DNA of 64,000 nucleotides, from NCBI RefSeq assembly GCF_015706575.1, contig NW_024037056.1:6833176-6897175 (forward strand). Direction: 5' to 3'. Shown here piece after piece: positions 20,201 through 27,969 of the stretch. Made by a program: the position numbers and the translations under genes. Every line of letters starts with the position of its first letter. Within the stretch, counting starts at the first letter, position 1. Below the pieces are notes generated by a model. That model ran no database searches and was not told where the DNA came from. It was given only the letters and a program-made list of their open reading frames with translations. Source of the DNA: Patiria miniata (taxonomy: Eukaryota > Echinodermata > Asteroidea > Valvatida > Asterinidae).

Positions 20201-20786
20201 TGTGGCCAGATGGATGAAAATATTGAGACCAAAGAACGTTTTTTCGAAAAGGTATGAGTTGCTCTACGACTACGAACCTTAACTTTGGAAATTTGTGTCC
20301 TGGATGAAAAGATAATCGCGATCGAAAGATGTAGCAAAATCGCTACATCAGCGGCCAAAAAAATTCAGTCTTTTTGGAAGCATTCAGCGTCTGGCCGTAC
20401 TACAGAGCTTGCGATAGTACTGTACGGCCAGACGCAGTCGGGCTACGCAAACGTGTACAAATGAATCTGGAAATTTCACGAAAAATATACATCTGAAAAA
20501 GACAGCACTTTCTGACTAGCCTATAAAGAGGGTGAGTATGCTTCTAAACGAAAAAAACCCTACAAACTAAGCCTAAATGTGAAAATCAAAATTTGGCAAA
20601 GTCGACACGATTTTTGTACATGTGGACGTGTGGCCTATGTTTACGGAGGCAGTCCAGTAAATAGGCCACATTTATGGGGCTACGTCCTTCATTGATTGAA
20701 CTACTGACTGTCCTGAATAAAGCTACATGGGTGAAAGATGTAAAATAAAAAAAACTCACCCCAGCAACTCCGCACGGAATACACAT
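5165..20786 (-). CDS. SERINC: Serine incorporator (SERINC/TMS family) gene, 10 exons seen, 3' end outside window
   Basis: A multi-pass membrane protein; known family members sit in ER, Golgi or plasma membrane and are linked to serine and lipid handling. Exons in transcript order: 20760-20786, 17499-17663, 15425-15591, 14095-14174, 13030-13167, 11261-11343, 8252-8351, 7925-8017, 6373-6508, 5165-5213. All have GT/AG junctions and compatible phases, giving 346 residues. Family hallmarks: a Cys-rich N-terminus ([13 protein letters not shown]), YRLCF before the second membrane segment, [11 protein letters not shown] (about 110-120), and [24 protein letters not shown] (about 163-186, written in parts: [15 protein letters not shown] then KWVEKMEEG). 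About eight hydrophobic segments are present, near residues 36-59, 84-105, 121-140, 147-170, 193-218, 228-248, 257-278 and 313-330. Vertebrate members have about 450-470 residues and two further membrane segments, which must lie left of base 1. The start is the first ATG (20786) in the exon-1 frame. Confidence 0.93.
5684..6030. repeat. Fold-back element, 347 bp
   Basis: The left arm (GGCAATTCCACGGTTACTC...) is repeated in inverse at the right end (...GAGTAACAGTGGAATTGCC). The arms are about 150 bp and include the mirrored motif GTAGATAGAGTAGACCTA. No clear target duplication. SERINC intron 9. Confidence 0.7.
6064..6345 (+). repeat. tRNA-headed SINE
   Basis: Head with A-box-like GTGTAGCGGTGGAGCA and a perfect B box GGTTCGAGCCC (6109-6119), and an anticodon-loop-like TTCATGA between them. 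The body reads CCCTTGAGTAAGGCGCTTTACC and CAACCCAGGTGTTAATTGGG, a tail type common to marine metazoan SINEs. It overlaps no exon; SERINC exon 9 ends at 6373. Confidence 0.7.
6373..6508 (-). CDS. SERINC: SERINC exon 9
   Basis: Phase 1 to 2, acceptor CCCTCAG, donor GTAAGT. It begins [13 protein letters not shown], has a Gly/Ala/Pro-rich linker, then the membrane segment [15 protein letters not shown]. The linker is variable in the family, which fits. Confidence 0.88.
6750..7190. repeat. Possible degenerate MITE with ACGAAGTAACAC repeats
   Basis: The motif ACGAAGTAACAC recurs near 6763, 6840 and 7134, with variants near 6891 and one inverted near 7100. The outer ends CGTCAACGACACCA and TGGTGTCGGTGACG are approximate inverses. 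SERINC intron 8. No gene seen. Confidence 0.4.
7347..7867. mobile_element. TTAA-ended MITE, copy 2
   Basis: Reverse-complement copy of 1854-2376 over its whole length, with the same TTAAAGGGAA / TTCCCTTTAA ends. Similarity appears very high, implying recent activity. It lies between SERINC exons 8 and 9. Confidence 0.78.
7925..8017 (-). CDS. SERINC: SERINC exon 8
   Basis: Phase 1 to 1, acceptor TTTCCAG, donor GTAAGTT. It encodes [20 protein letters not shown] followed by [11 protein letters not shown], matching the family SGLLQSSVI...YTMYLTWSA motif. Confidence 0.93.
8105..8245 (-). repeat. Dispersed ~135-bp repeat, copy 1
   Basis: Shares TTACCGTTGAGGGGGTACTT and flanking sequence with 14690-14825. 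Both copies read toward AHAKTL on the minus strand (GKKGRV and [15 protein letters not shown] and SDAHAKTL), as if from an old coding element. It starts a few bases past the donor of SERINC exon 7. Family not recognised. Confidence 0.55.
8252..8351 (-). CDS. SERINC: SERINC exon 7
   Basis: Phase 0 to 1, acceptor TATCCCAG, donor GTATGA. It encodes [20 protein letters not shown] then [13 protein letters not shown], matching the family's SVLPKIQE region. Confidence 0.9.
8418..9425. repeat. 12-bp minisatellite, about 1 kb
   Basis: Tandem array of CAGTCACAAGTC with variants CAGTCGTC, CAGTCATC and TTCATCACAAGTC. It is almost perfect from 9105 to 9310. The period is divisible by three, so both strands stay open and give artefactual proteins of (TSPV)n and (TGLV)n type. 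Located in SERINC intron 6. Confidence 0.95.
9632..10246. mobile_element. TAGCCC fold-back transposon with perfect 9-bp target duplication
   Basis: Ends TAGCCCAGG and CCTGGGCTA. Arms of about 290 bp are inverted copies around a GC-rich centre near 9930. It is flanked on both sides by ATGCGCATC (9623-9631 and 10247-10255), an exact 9-bp duplication. Nine-bp duplications with long inverted arms are typical of Mutator-like fold-backs. No transposase. SERINC intron 6. Confidence 0.85.
10439..11024. mobile_element. TTAACCCTAAC-ended MITE, copy 1 (piggyBac-like ends)
   Basis: Starts TTAACCCTAACCCCCTAGG and ends GTTAGGGTTAA. The interior has repeated ACCAAACCT...CCAAACTCCAAC units and a duplicated segment (ACCGTGGGTGAGC...ATGAAGAAATGCCTGTGAACT in pieces near 10705-10760 and 10785-10830). 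TTAA followed by CCC resembles piggyBac; inferred. SERINC intron 6. Confidence 0.6.
11261..11343 (-). CDS. SERINC: SERINC exon 6
   Basis: Phase 1 to 0, acceptor TTCTCAG, donor GTAGGT. It encodes a membrane segment beginning [20 protein letters not shown]. Confidence 0.88.
11393..11807. mobile_element. TTAACCCTAAC-ended MITE, copy 2
   Basis: Inverted relative of 17774-18189, sharing CAAGGTCTTGG...CCGGACCTTGTGTTG and GGAGGATTGAGGCTACAT. Ends TTAACCCTAAC and GTTAGGGTTA. The sequence AAACAGAGTTA occurs just outside both ends and may be an 11-bp duplication. SERINC intron 5. Confidence 0.6.
12419..12711. mobile_element. TTAA-ended MITE, copy 3 (internally deleted)
   Basis: Same ends as 1854-2376 and 7347-7867 (TTAAAGGG..., ...TTTTCCCTTTAA) but only about 293 bp, lacking the middle. 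Some divergence from the other two. SERINC intron 5. Confidence 0.7.
13030..13167 (-). CDS. SERINC: SERINC exon 5 (the complete copy)
   Basis: Phase 1 to 1, acceptor TTTGACAG, donor GTGAGT. It encodes [20 protein letters not shown] then [19 protein letters not shown], the most conserved SERINC stretch. Four further copies of its acceptor and first ~60 bases lie immediately upstream in the transcript (13180-13770), but none of them has a donor. Confidence 0.94.
13180..13770 (-). repeat. 148-bp tandem array carrying truncated SERINC exon 5 copies
   Basis: The motif GAGAACCAACTGAATC recurs at 13267, 13415, 13563 and 13711, exactly 148 bases apart; the real exon has it at 13109. Each unit carries, on the minus strand, an intron end, the acceptor (TTTGACAG in most copies) and about the first 60 bases of exon 5 ([19 protein letters not shown]). 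A simple-sequence filler of TGTATTAC units replaces the rest of the exon and its donor. The unit nearest exon 4 differs slightly (CTGCCGCCCTGTC). Confidence 0.92.
14095..14174 (-). CDS. SERINC: SERINC exon 4
   Basis: Phase 2 in, phase 1 out, donor GTAAGTG. It encodes [20 protein letters not shown] followed by SGTFEE, the third membrane segment of the family. Confidence 0.92.
14244..14340. repeat. Interspersed-repeat fragment with (AAT)n
   Basis: AATAATAATAATGATATTC followed by TTATATAGCGCC and, later, CAAGGCGCTTAACA. This is the common form of a retroposon tail seen in many marine animals. The family was not resolved. Confidence 0.4.
14690..14825 (-). repeat. Dispersed ~135-bp repeat, copy 2
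   Basis: Partner of 8105-8245, including GCGTGAGCATCA and TTACCGTTGAGGGGGTACTT. It abuts the LINE fragment that begins near 14838. Confidence 0.55.
14838..15354 (+). mobile_element. 5'-truncated LINE, C-terminal reverse-transcriptase tail
   Basis: An open frame from about 14798 encodes [20 protein letters not shown], then [45 protein letters not shown] and [20 protein letters not shown]. This is the conserved region after the polymerase core in RTE/CR1-type LINEs. It ends at a stop after VIDNNN in a short (ACA)n-like tail (15355). The catalytic core is missing, so it is dead on arrival. SERINC intron 3, opposite to the gene. Confidence 0.8.
15425..15591 (-). CDS. SERINC: SERINC exon 3
   Basis: Phase 0 in, phase 2 out, donor GTTAGT. 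It starts [14 protein letters not shown], then GVYRLCF with the second membrane segment, and ends in the family signature [13 protein letters not shown]. Confidence 0.94.
16584..16783. mobile_element. TTAACCCTA-ended MITE, copy 3
   Basis: Short element starting TTAACCCTAGTGATCCCC and ending CCTAGGGAGTTAGGGTTAA, with a CCAACCAGCCAAAACCAGGG interior. Same end type as 10439-11024. SERINC intron 2. Confidence 0.5.
16990..17065 (-). repeat. tRNA-like SINE head
   Basis: The minus strand reads TAGCGGTTAGAAGTC (A-box-like), a CTCTTG/CAAGAG stem with a 7-base loop, and GGTTCGAATCTC (B box). The T-stem does not pair, so a functional tRNA is not supported. SERINC intron 2. Confidence 0.45.
17499..17663 (-). 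CDS. SERINC: SERINC exon 2
   Basis: 55 codons, phase 0 to 0. The acceptor follows a G/C homopolymer and the donor is GTAAGA. It encodes the Cys cluster, [10 protein letters not shown] and the first membrane segment, ending [13 protein letters not shown]. Confidence 0.92.
17774..18189. mobile_element. TTAACCCTAAC-ended MITE, copy 4
   Basis: Starts TTAACCCTAACTCCCTAGG and ends GTTAGGGTTAA. The interior repeats CCTCAATCCTGCAAAATCCTC three times. Inverted relative of 11393-11807. SERINC intron 1. Confidence 0.62.
18294..18996. mobile_element. GGCC-ended element with TTA duplication (PIF/Harbinger-like)
   Basis: Ends GGCCAAACAAAAAAAATGG and its exact inverse CCATTTTTTTTGTTTGGCC, continuing through GTGTTTACGGTAAC / GTTACCGTAAACAC. 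TTA stands on both sides. About 703 bp, no clear coding frame. SERINC intron 1. Confidence 0.75.
19064..19170. repeat. Short relic related to the TAGCCCC fold-back
   Basis: TAGCCCCATAATTGTAGCC, then TTTACTGGATTACCTCCGT, is a diverged copy of the 19368 end. A mini-hairpin CTTCCACCATG / CATGGTGGAAG follows. The right end is not identifiable. Confidence 0.45.
19368..20682. mobile_element. TAGCCCC fold-back transposon with perfect 9-bp duplication, split by a nested element
   Basis: Ends TAGCCCCATAAATGTGGCC and GGCCACATTTATGGGGCTA, with arms of about 230 bp. Both flanks carry CGTCCTTCA (19359-19367 and 20683-20691). An uninterrupted relative is at 37105-37570. The centre is interrupted by the element at 19607-20445. 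SERINC intron 1, close to exon 1. Confidence 0.88.
19607..20445. mobile_element. Nested TAGCCCG fold-back transposon with perfect 9-bp duplication
   Basis: Ends TAGCCCGACTGCGTCTGG and CCAGACGCAGTCGGGCTA. Arms of about 400 bp look almost identical when read in inverse, and both carry GCGGCCGCCATTTTGAAAT-type sequence near a GC-rich loop at about 20020. CGCAAACGT lies on both sides (19598-19606 and 20446-20454). Small hairpins lie inside each arm end. Open frames on both strands ([12 protein letters not shown]...) are the same arm read twice, not genes. Confidence 0.88.
20760..20786 (-). CDS. SERINC: SERINC exon 1 (coding part)
   Basis: Nine codons, MCIPCGVAG, then a strong donor GTGAGT. The frame continues upstream without a stop for a few codons, but 20786 is the first ATG. 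Joined in phase 0 to exon 2 it gives the Cys-rich SERINC N-terminus. The transcription start and 5' UTR are not resolved. Confidence 0.75.
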
Positions 20787-21794
20787 TTTCACCACCAAAT
20801 CCCGAGAAGTGGGTCACAGAATCCGAACCAACAGAACTCTTGATTTTCCTTCTTTTCCTGTAGATAATTCTTCGTAATTATTTTCAAATGGGAACTGAAA
20901 ATCTCAGTGTTATTGTGTTTCGTGTTTTCGTTGACGAGACTGAATCAGGAAGATGGCCGATTGACTGTGGTGTGTTTATTTTTGTACGTCACGTATTAAA
21001 TCATGCATACTTTTACACAGCGCTATGCGCGAGTCTGCATCTAGACCCGAGACGCATTGTATTGTACATGTTGTAGGAAACAGAGCTCGTACACCAGTCG
21101 ACTATGACGTCGTGTAATTATTCATCATCATCATCTGACTGCAAAGCGCATGACAACAAAAACTCAATTTGTTTTTTTTTCAGTCACATCTTTGTTACTC
21201 ATACTTGTTGTTGACTCGGAATTGAGTCACATACGCAAGACTTTTGGCCAGCTTGTTAAGATTCGTGAATATCTTAGCTAGCACTTCCTTTATATATCAG
21301 TGTTCATGGGAGGAACTTAATTTTTACCACAACTCGGGAACTAAAGAAATAGTTTATTGAGGCCAAACCCCAGCGGACGTACCTGGCATGACTGCGGAGA
21401 TAAACTGATTTTTTTTTGTTTTTAAAAGGTGAGACGTTTTTTTCTTACAAATCATTGAGCCTCGGACAACCCCGTGCTAATCTGGGGGGGGGGGGGGGGG
21501 GGGGGTTACTGGGAACCCCCCCCCCAATAATAATTGTGCCCCCCCCCCCCCCCCGTTTACCCACTCAGAATTTGGGAATTGAAAAAAAAAATGAGTTCTT
21601 ATCGTTAAATTGAATACAGTTTCCCCTCCAGTAAAGGAACCCCCATCCCCGGCCCCTTTCAAATCGGATCCCAGAGTTTAAGCCGCTGGCTTACTGATCA
21701 TGCATGATCTAGATTGGGATCTGATTGAAGGGCGCTACCAAGAGTCAGCAAACCGCCCCTCGGGTTTTTTGCTTTCACTTAATTTGAACATAGT
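20787..21794. promoter_or_regulatory. Spacer upstream of SERINC; promoter expected, not resolved
   Basis: The SERINC start codon is at 20786 on the minus strand, so its 5' UTR and promoter should lie here. No TATA box could be assigned. Homopolymer G/C runs at 21482-21503, 21518-21528 and 21539-21555 mark repeat debris. Confidence 0.3.
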
Positions 21795-22320
21795 CAGGGG
21801 CGGATCTAGGAATTTTTGCAAGGGGGGTGTCAGGCCCGTCAGATTTTTTTTTATCTTCAAATCAGTGCCGAAACGTAGACAGGGTTTTTTTTTTTTTTAT
21901 CTCAGGACACTTGACCTCCGTTAAATCAAAAAGTGGTCAGATCTCATAACCACGCTGAGGGTACATAGCAGCCTGTGTTCTCCACCAGGGGGTAGTGGCG
22001 CACTTTTTTGGGGGGGGGGGGTCACAACAATAAATAAGTTTTGAGTACCAACTATATCACAATATTACTATTACGTATATAAATATAACCTTATTATTAT
22101 TATTATTTTTATTTATTTGTCATCGCAACAGAAAAACACAATACAAAACATGCTGACTGGAACTTAGAAAGTGAACCTAACCACTATTGCCCACAGGGAT
22201 TCAGCAAGGGCGGATCCAGAACACAATGGGGGGGGGGGGGATTTGGTCCCCGAAAAGTGTGTCCAAAAAAAATACGGCGTGGGGTTCGGGGCCCGCTTAA
22301 GGGCCCCGAACATGCTCCAA
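21795..22320. repeat. G-rich hAT-like MITE fragments
   Basis: CAGGGGCGGATCTAGG at 21795 is a typical hAT-type terminal sequence. A second start-like AAGGGCGGATCCAGAAC lies at 22206, followed by a G run and a GGGGCCCGCTTAAGGGCCCC palindrome (22288-22307) that is shared with the element at 56036-56896. Boundaries are uncertain. Confidence 0.45.
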
Positions 22321-24186
22321 AGACAATAAAAACGAACCCATTCATTAAAACAAGCATTAAACATACAAACATTAATAATACACTAGGATATAAAAATACA
22401 CAAGGATAAAAAATACCTTTATATATATGTATAAACAGTTACACGCTAAAACAGCAATAAAAGTACTGCTCAAAATTACCAAGGTTAAGTCCTTTTTTAT
22501 CTTTACCTGCTCATAAACATTTCCAATTTTTAAACTTGGAGGCAAACTCGACCCTAATAAAGAGATTTGTACAAACGCTCCTAAAGAGCATACTAGTAGA
22601 TGCGTAAGAGAAAAACCAAGAAGTTTTTTTCCCGAAAATCGGGAAATACATGAAATGGATTATCATGATGTATGACCAATACGAGCAGTAAATCGGATAA
22701 ATTCAAATTTTTGAATCGTTTTGAGATTTACACACAAACAAAAATTAAAAATATGACAACGTTCTGATAAAAACTAAATAGGTTTCAATTCAGAACAATT
22801 CAGAACACAATATAAAATTGTTTGATAGAATCATATGACTTTTGAGGAATAAGCTGAGATAATTGTGGTAATAGACAGATAGAACCAGTGTTTGTGTGGG
22901 GAAAACACACAAAACAAGTACAAGAAAGCGGAGCTTCTGAACCCAAAGAACAAAGAAAAACGGGGGGGGGGAGAGAGAGCAAAGGTGGCTGATGGGGTGG
23001 TGGTGGGTTAAGTTTCATGGGGGGGGGGGAATGCCTTTTCTCCGGTCAGAGGTGGAGTCGAGAATGACGCGACGCGAACTATTGCGTGATATCTACATGA
23101 ACGCGGAAGAACTTTCCACCAATGACCACCAGTTACTCACGCGCTCAGCTTGTGACGTAATCGTAAACAACCACATCAGGGATATTCTCAAAATTCTCGA
23201 GGTGTCCGCGCGTCCATAAACATGATTAAACTGCTCTTTTTAGGTTAGTGGAGTTTTCATCTCAGGCGATACCCCAACCATCCCAAAAAGTGCACCGTTG
23301 CCGAAAGTCCGCTAAAGGGGACCCCATAAAGCGCGTCTTTTTTTCTCAAACAAATGAACATCGAAGATTATTTGACTTTGGCGAAACTTAATAAATATCC
23401 GTCAGTTTCATTTTAACGCATTCAGCATAGCAGTTTTTTTCCCCTAACTCAGATTAAAATATGATTTGGAGAGTGAGTCTTGATGTAAGACATCATTATG
23501 TCCCGAGCAAAATTGAATCTGACATTTGACATGTTATTTATAATTTTTTGAAAATAATAGTTATGACGAACATGGAGCGCCGAGGGTGCCCTCTCTCCGA
23601 CAAGTTAACCTCTGACTAATACAGGATTTGTGAACTTTAACTGCTTTATTCTCATTCCTGTGTCGTGGGTGGACCACATGAGGTAAAACTGAAAAACAAG
23701 AAATACCAGGAAAATACATAAGTACAATTAACAATGTGCGCGAATTTGCACAGGTTGGCAAGAGATTTAACATTACAAAACCAAAGACATAAAAATATAA
23801 ATGAAATATTGAAAGATCAAAAAGTAATGTCAAACTGATACATGTGTATAAGAAACATCGCAAAGGTAAGTGCATAACATCATCTCAAAAAACTCCAAGG
23901 GATTGTAAATTCACATTAGACAAGCTTTGAAAATTAACCTACAGAACTGTGCTCTCCAAAAGATGAAGTGTCCTCAAACTGCCTATGGGTCTGGAATACT
24001 GAAATCAGCAACCTAAAACAAAGAAAAATGTAACCTTGCAGCACTACTGCAATTTCCAAATAAGGATACGCTAATCCTTAATATGGAATCCAGCTCATGA
24101 ATATTCATAACATCTTGGAAAAAAATGGCGAGAGCATGTGCTTAGCCAGGCTTCGTGTGCACACAAAAACTAAGCTCCTTAGTTGC
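22321..24186. other. No recognised gene
   Basis: AT-rich sequence with a G-rich and (GA)n stretch at 22965-23035. The open frames at 22992-23219 (plus) and 23561-23875 (minus) show no known motif. If the ASIC pseudogene ever had exons 1-3, they would be expected here, but none is recognisable. Confidence 0.4.
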
Positions 24187-24514
24187 AGTTACACAATTGT
24201 TCAGTCACCAAGTATTATAACATTCAAAAATCGTCAATATAAAAACATAAAACGACCAAATATCCATTTTCTTGACCAGAAAACAATACTGAACATTCCA
24301 ATCATGTCATCTGAGAAACCGGCCTCGATATTGAGGGAAAATTCTAATTACGGCAAGGCACAAGAAAATTATCGATGCGATACAGAAAATCATGGAATCT
24401 TAAACTTACCAGTGGTCTTCTGGTGTAAGGCTATTGGAACAGAGTGGTCTCAAAAAGATGGAAAAACGGGCACTAAAATGGACTAAAACTTGGTGACTGA
24501 ACAATTGTGTAACT
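24187..24514. repeat. 27-bp perfect inverted repeat pair
   Basis: 24187-24213 (AGTTACACAATTGTTCAGTC...) is the exact reverse complement of 24488-24514. They bracket about 270 bp that is open in one plus-strand frame (24097-24486) but has no recognisable domain. Probably a small TIR element. Confidence 0.5.
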
Positions 24515-24740
24515 TTAGCGAAAAAACTACGAGGACCACGAGAGTGCGCAATACTACGTTCAATCGCAACTCACACTGCCACGGGTGAACATAATATAGT
24601 CTATAGCGATGCTTGGCCTCCACGCTATTGTTTTACCAAAATCCCTAATACAATGTAAACAGTCTGTTTAAAGTCGAACAAAAAACAGGACTTAGTCAAA
24701 CTTTTTCCTTTGTTTTTCACGTTGTTTATCTAAACTGCGG

Positions 24741-24887
24741 GAAGAGTACACGGAGCGGCTTATGGGGAACATGGAAACCGGACTAAAAGTTCTGGTGCAC
24801 GACCAGGGCACCCCGCCAATGATCGACTCGCAAGGCTTCGCCGTACACCCAGGCGTACATGCCTTCGTGGCAACACGGAAACAACAG
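24741..24887 (+). pseudogene. ASIC pseudogene exon 4 relic
   Basis: An open 49-codon stretch beginning EEYTERLMGNMETGLKVLVH, then DQGTPPMIDSQGFAVHPGV and HAFVATRKQQ, then donor GTGGGC. Closely parallels the intact HEYVEPVRVGNLEAGLKVLV exon. The bases before it read CTGCGG, so the acceptor AG is lost. Confidence 0.85.
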
Positions 24888-24953
24888 GTGGGCCCAGCTT
24901 CTGGGCATGTTGCCCAGTTATTTTATTCATTTGTTTTGCCAATTGCAACCTTA

Positions 24954-25316
24954 GGTCAAAAAAGTCTCCGGTTTCTGGTATGCGCGCGCGTCGGCGTAGC
25001 CATGTGCGTCGGCAAAATGAAAAAGTTTTTTTTTCAATGAAAGATGATGTCTCAAAACCGCCAAATTCACTGGTTTGACTGGAATCCTGCTGCTGCACAA
25101 TTTTAACGTGTTTTTAGATGGGGTTATGATCGAGAATAAGCTTTATGTGGCTTCTCTGGACTCCCATGTATTTGCACTAAGTCTAGTCGGGCACCATTTG
25201 CAGTCATCAGCCGACATTTGAGGCAAAAAATCAGGTAAAAAAAAAAAAAGCCGCGTCGCCGCACCACTGTTTGGGCAAGCTCCATACCAGAAACCGGAGA
25301 CTTATTTTTGTGGGCC
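24954..25316. mobile_element. GGCC-ended MITE, copy 2
   Basis: Second copy of the 2716-3093 family, with TTA on both sides. The ends are slightly decayed (GGTCAAAAAAGTCTCC, GGAGACTTATTTTTGTGGGCC). It sits 66 bases past the pseudogene exon-4 donor. Confidence 0.72.
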
Positions 25317-26249
25317 TTATATGGTGATTCGATATTGTGCTGGAGGCTAGTTGCCCTATGCCGACATGTATACATGTACCTTGCTTTTGCTGTTAATACT
25401 GTAAATTATGCTCGTTGTGATTGATTTTACTGCCAAAGCATAGAGCGTTTATTAAGGAGAGGTGTCCCAGCTTTACATGTATGCCTTCAATCTATAAAGG
25501 CAGAATGTAGCCGCGTTGTTGTGCATGTTGTCTTCATATATTACCGCATTTCATGTAGTTCTGATGTCTTTAATTTCATTGTTCTAATGTAAGTCATGAC
25601 TTAAGTCGGATTCCAAAGGGTGAGTCAAAACAATACAATAATGCAAAGGAGCAATTTTTTGCCACCCCCCAAAGAAGTTAAAGTTTTACACTTTTTAAAC
25701 TTTTCCAACAATGACATTTGTTGGTATAATAAACTTGTGTAAAAAAATTAAGATAATCGCATTTACCGTTTATCTTTTTTTTTTACTGCGGTACCCGATG
25801 AACTTTGTGTCAACGAGGCGTCTAAAAATTGCAAAAGAACACAACATGTGTCTCCCAGAACCATTCTTTCCATGAAGTTTAGAGCTGAGACATGAATTGC
25901 CTTGGCAGAGTTGAAATTGTGTGAACAATGAAGAAAATAGAAACTATAGTACAGCCCAGAGAACTTTGTATTAACATAAGGAAGTGAAACAGAAAAATAA
26001 AGCTTGAGCAAACGTTCAGTCAGTTTTAAATCTGTGTTGTCTATAATGTCTGCATTGTACCTTTTGCAAATCTATTCGGTTCGCAAAAGACAAACGGTAA
26101 ATGTGACTACCTCCATTTTTAACACAAGGTTATAACTAAGAAAATGTTCAAGGTTCAAAAAGTTCAAAAACCTCCACTTGGGTTTGAAGATGGCTCCTTT
26201 GCATCATTGCAGTTTTTGGACTAACCCTATATAAGCTGACTTGATCAGG

Positions 26250-26382
26250 ATGCACAATTATTACTGTTCGATGTTTCAGTTTCTCAACCTCGAAAGCTGA
26301 CCAGATTCGCAGAGTACACACTAGAAGGATATAACATCGAGTGTCGGGCCCAAAAGATCTTAGAGATTTGCAACTGCAGGCG
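26250..26382 (+). pseudogene. ASIC pseudogene exon 5 relic
   Basis: The segment LTRFAEYTLEGYNIECRAQK then ILEICNCRR matches the intact THYEKYTLQGCSIECKAKKI then YENCECRLVR. A frame change just upstream separates it from the start of the exon. One conserved Cys is replaced by Tyr. The donor GTAATG is still present. Confidence 0.75.
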
Positions 26383-26555
26383 GTAATGAAAGTCATTTGG
26401 CAAGGACTGTCTTTATGTTTATATAGAACACTGAAATTAGTCCGTACATGTCATTCGAGATAGGCGAAGCCCTGGACCAAGGTTGACAACCGGCAATCGG
26501 TGTGAAAAAATGACGATTGATGTTATTTTTTACCATTACCATTTTTTTGCCTAAA

Positions 26556-27167
26556 GCCCCTGTCACACTTTTGCGTATCCCATTTCCTTATGAGTTCCTT
26601 ATCAACAATTTTCAATACGCAGCCATACGATCAAAAAACGTCGAAATTTTTTGATTACTTTGACATATGTGTGACGCACATCTAGCGAACAAGTAACGAA
26701 TTCAGCGCATCCACTGCGTATGAGTTGCGTATGCAGTGCGCAAGTTCGCCATCTGTGCGTTTCTCATAAGTTACGAATAAGTACAATGCGCTGCCCGCTC
26801 GCAGGACGAGCGGTACTAATACGTCGCTATGTATACGTCCAATATAGGAGGTCAGCGTATTGCCGCGTATGAACGGCTTATCCCTCACGAACACATAGCG
26901 TACTCGTACCGCGCTCGACCGATGCGGGACCGATGCGCTGCGTATTTATAACTTATGACCTGCGTAACAGCGTACGCAGCGTAGTTTTGTGCATGCCCAA
27001 AACTATCCAGCGTACTGGGCCGTACCATGCGTATGCCTGCGTACATAAAACTTACATAAAACGATAGAGATGCATATGAGGTGCGTATTGTGCGTACGAC
27101 TGCGTATGAAAAAAAGTCCATGGGCAACTCATAAGGAATTAGGATACGCAGAAGTGTGACAGGGCCC
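26556..27167. mobile_element. GCCCTGTCACACTT-ended MITE, GCGTA-rich
   Basis: Left end GCCCCTGTCACACTTTTGCG and right end CGCAGAAGTGTGACAGGGCCC are inverse of each other, continuing as GTATCC / GGATAC. The interior is filled with GCGTA/TACGC words. ACTCATAAGGAAT also mirrors the inner left side. No transposase. Confidence 0.65.
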
Positions 27168-27351
27168 TGAGATCAATATGTCTGCTGCCACCAAGCGTTT
27201 GTCAAACAATACATGCACCAGGTCATTTTGATCAGGCTTGGAAGGTAGGCGACCTCACCTTCACATTTCTGCGACCTTCAGGGGTCCTAAGCACTTACTA
27301 TATTCCAGCCAAAGACCGATTGACAGATGGTTGTGTTCTGTTCACTAACAG

Positions 27352-27413
27352 ACATCCGGGAACTGAAGTCGAGTGCACACCCAAACAAAGTGGATGCGCA
27401 GAAGACGTGTTGA
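27352..27413 (+). pseudogene. ASIC pseudogene exon 6 relic (frame intact)
   Basis: 62 bases, acceptor CACTAACAG, donor GTAAGTC, phase 2 in and 1 out as in the intact gene. It encodes HPGTEVECTPKQSGCAEDVL, parallel to the intact HPGHEIECSPTQVKNCATPVL (one residue longer) and to the HMPG...YCTPEQYKECA region of vertebrate ASIC. Confidence 0.8.
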
Positions 27414-27969
27414 GTAAGTCAACCCGCATTTTCATTTCCAGTCAACTCACTTTAATTCAATTCAATTCATTCCAATATGAACATCTATTTTCATACTTTC
27501 CAGATGAAAATCAATTGTAGGGCTTTCATTCTCAGATGTGAATGGACGACGTACAATTGTAGGGCTTCCATTCTCTGACTTAAATGGAAGCTCTTTTATT
27601 GTAGGACTTCCCTGCAGTGAATCGAAGGTCTACAATTATTGCAGGACTTCATTCAATGACGTGAATGGAACAACAATTTGTAAGACTATTATTCCATGAT
27701 GGAATGGAGAGCAAGAAGTGTAGGACGTTCATTCCCTACAGCATTTCTGATTTTGTACTCAATTGTTGATGTAAATAGAAACTCCTGCACTCGGGTAAAA
27801 TTTCAACATAGGTTTAAATGGAACTTTTATCTTGAACTTCGTCAGTCTCCGGTAATATTTCCTTTTTGTTTGAAAAAAAGAAAATCAAGAAGGCAACTTC
27901 CAATTTGGTTTAAATTTCCTATAGTTAGCCATCAGCGCTAAATTTAAGCGGAAATAACATCACTAATAG

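Noticed and set aside
19694..20358. Two matching open frames starting [12 protein letters not shown] on opposite strands
   Set aside because: They are the same arm of the 19607-20445 fold-back read from both ends; identical because the arms are inverted copies.
21416..21662. Proline/glycine-rich frames
   Set aside because: Created by long G and C homopolymers in repeat debris.
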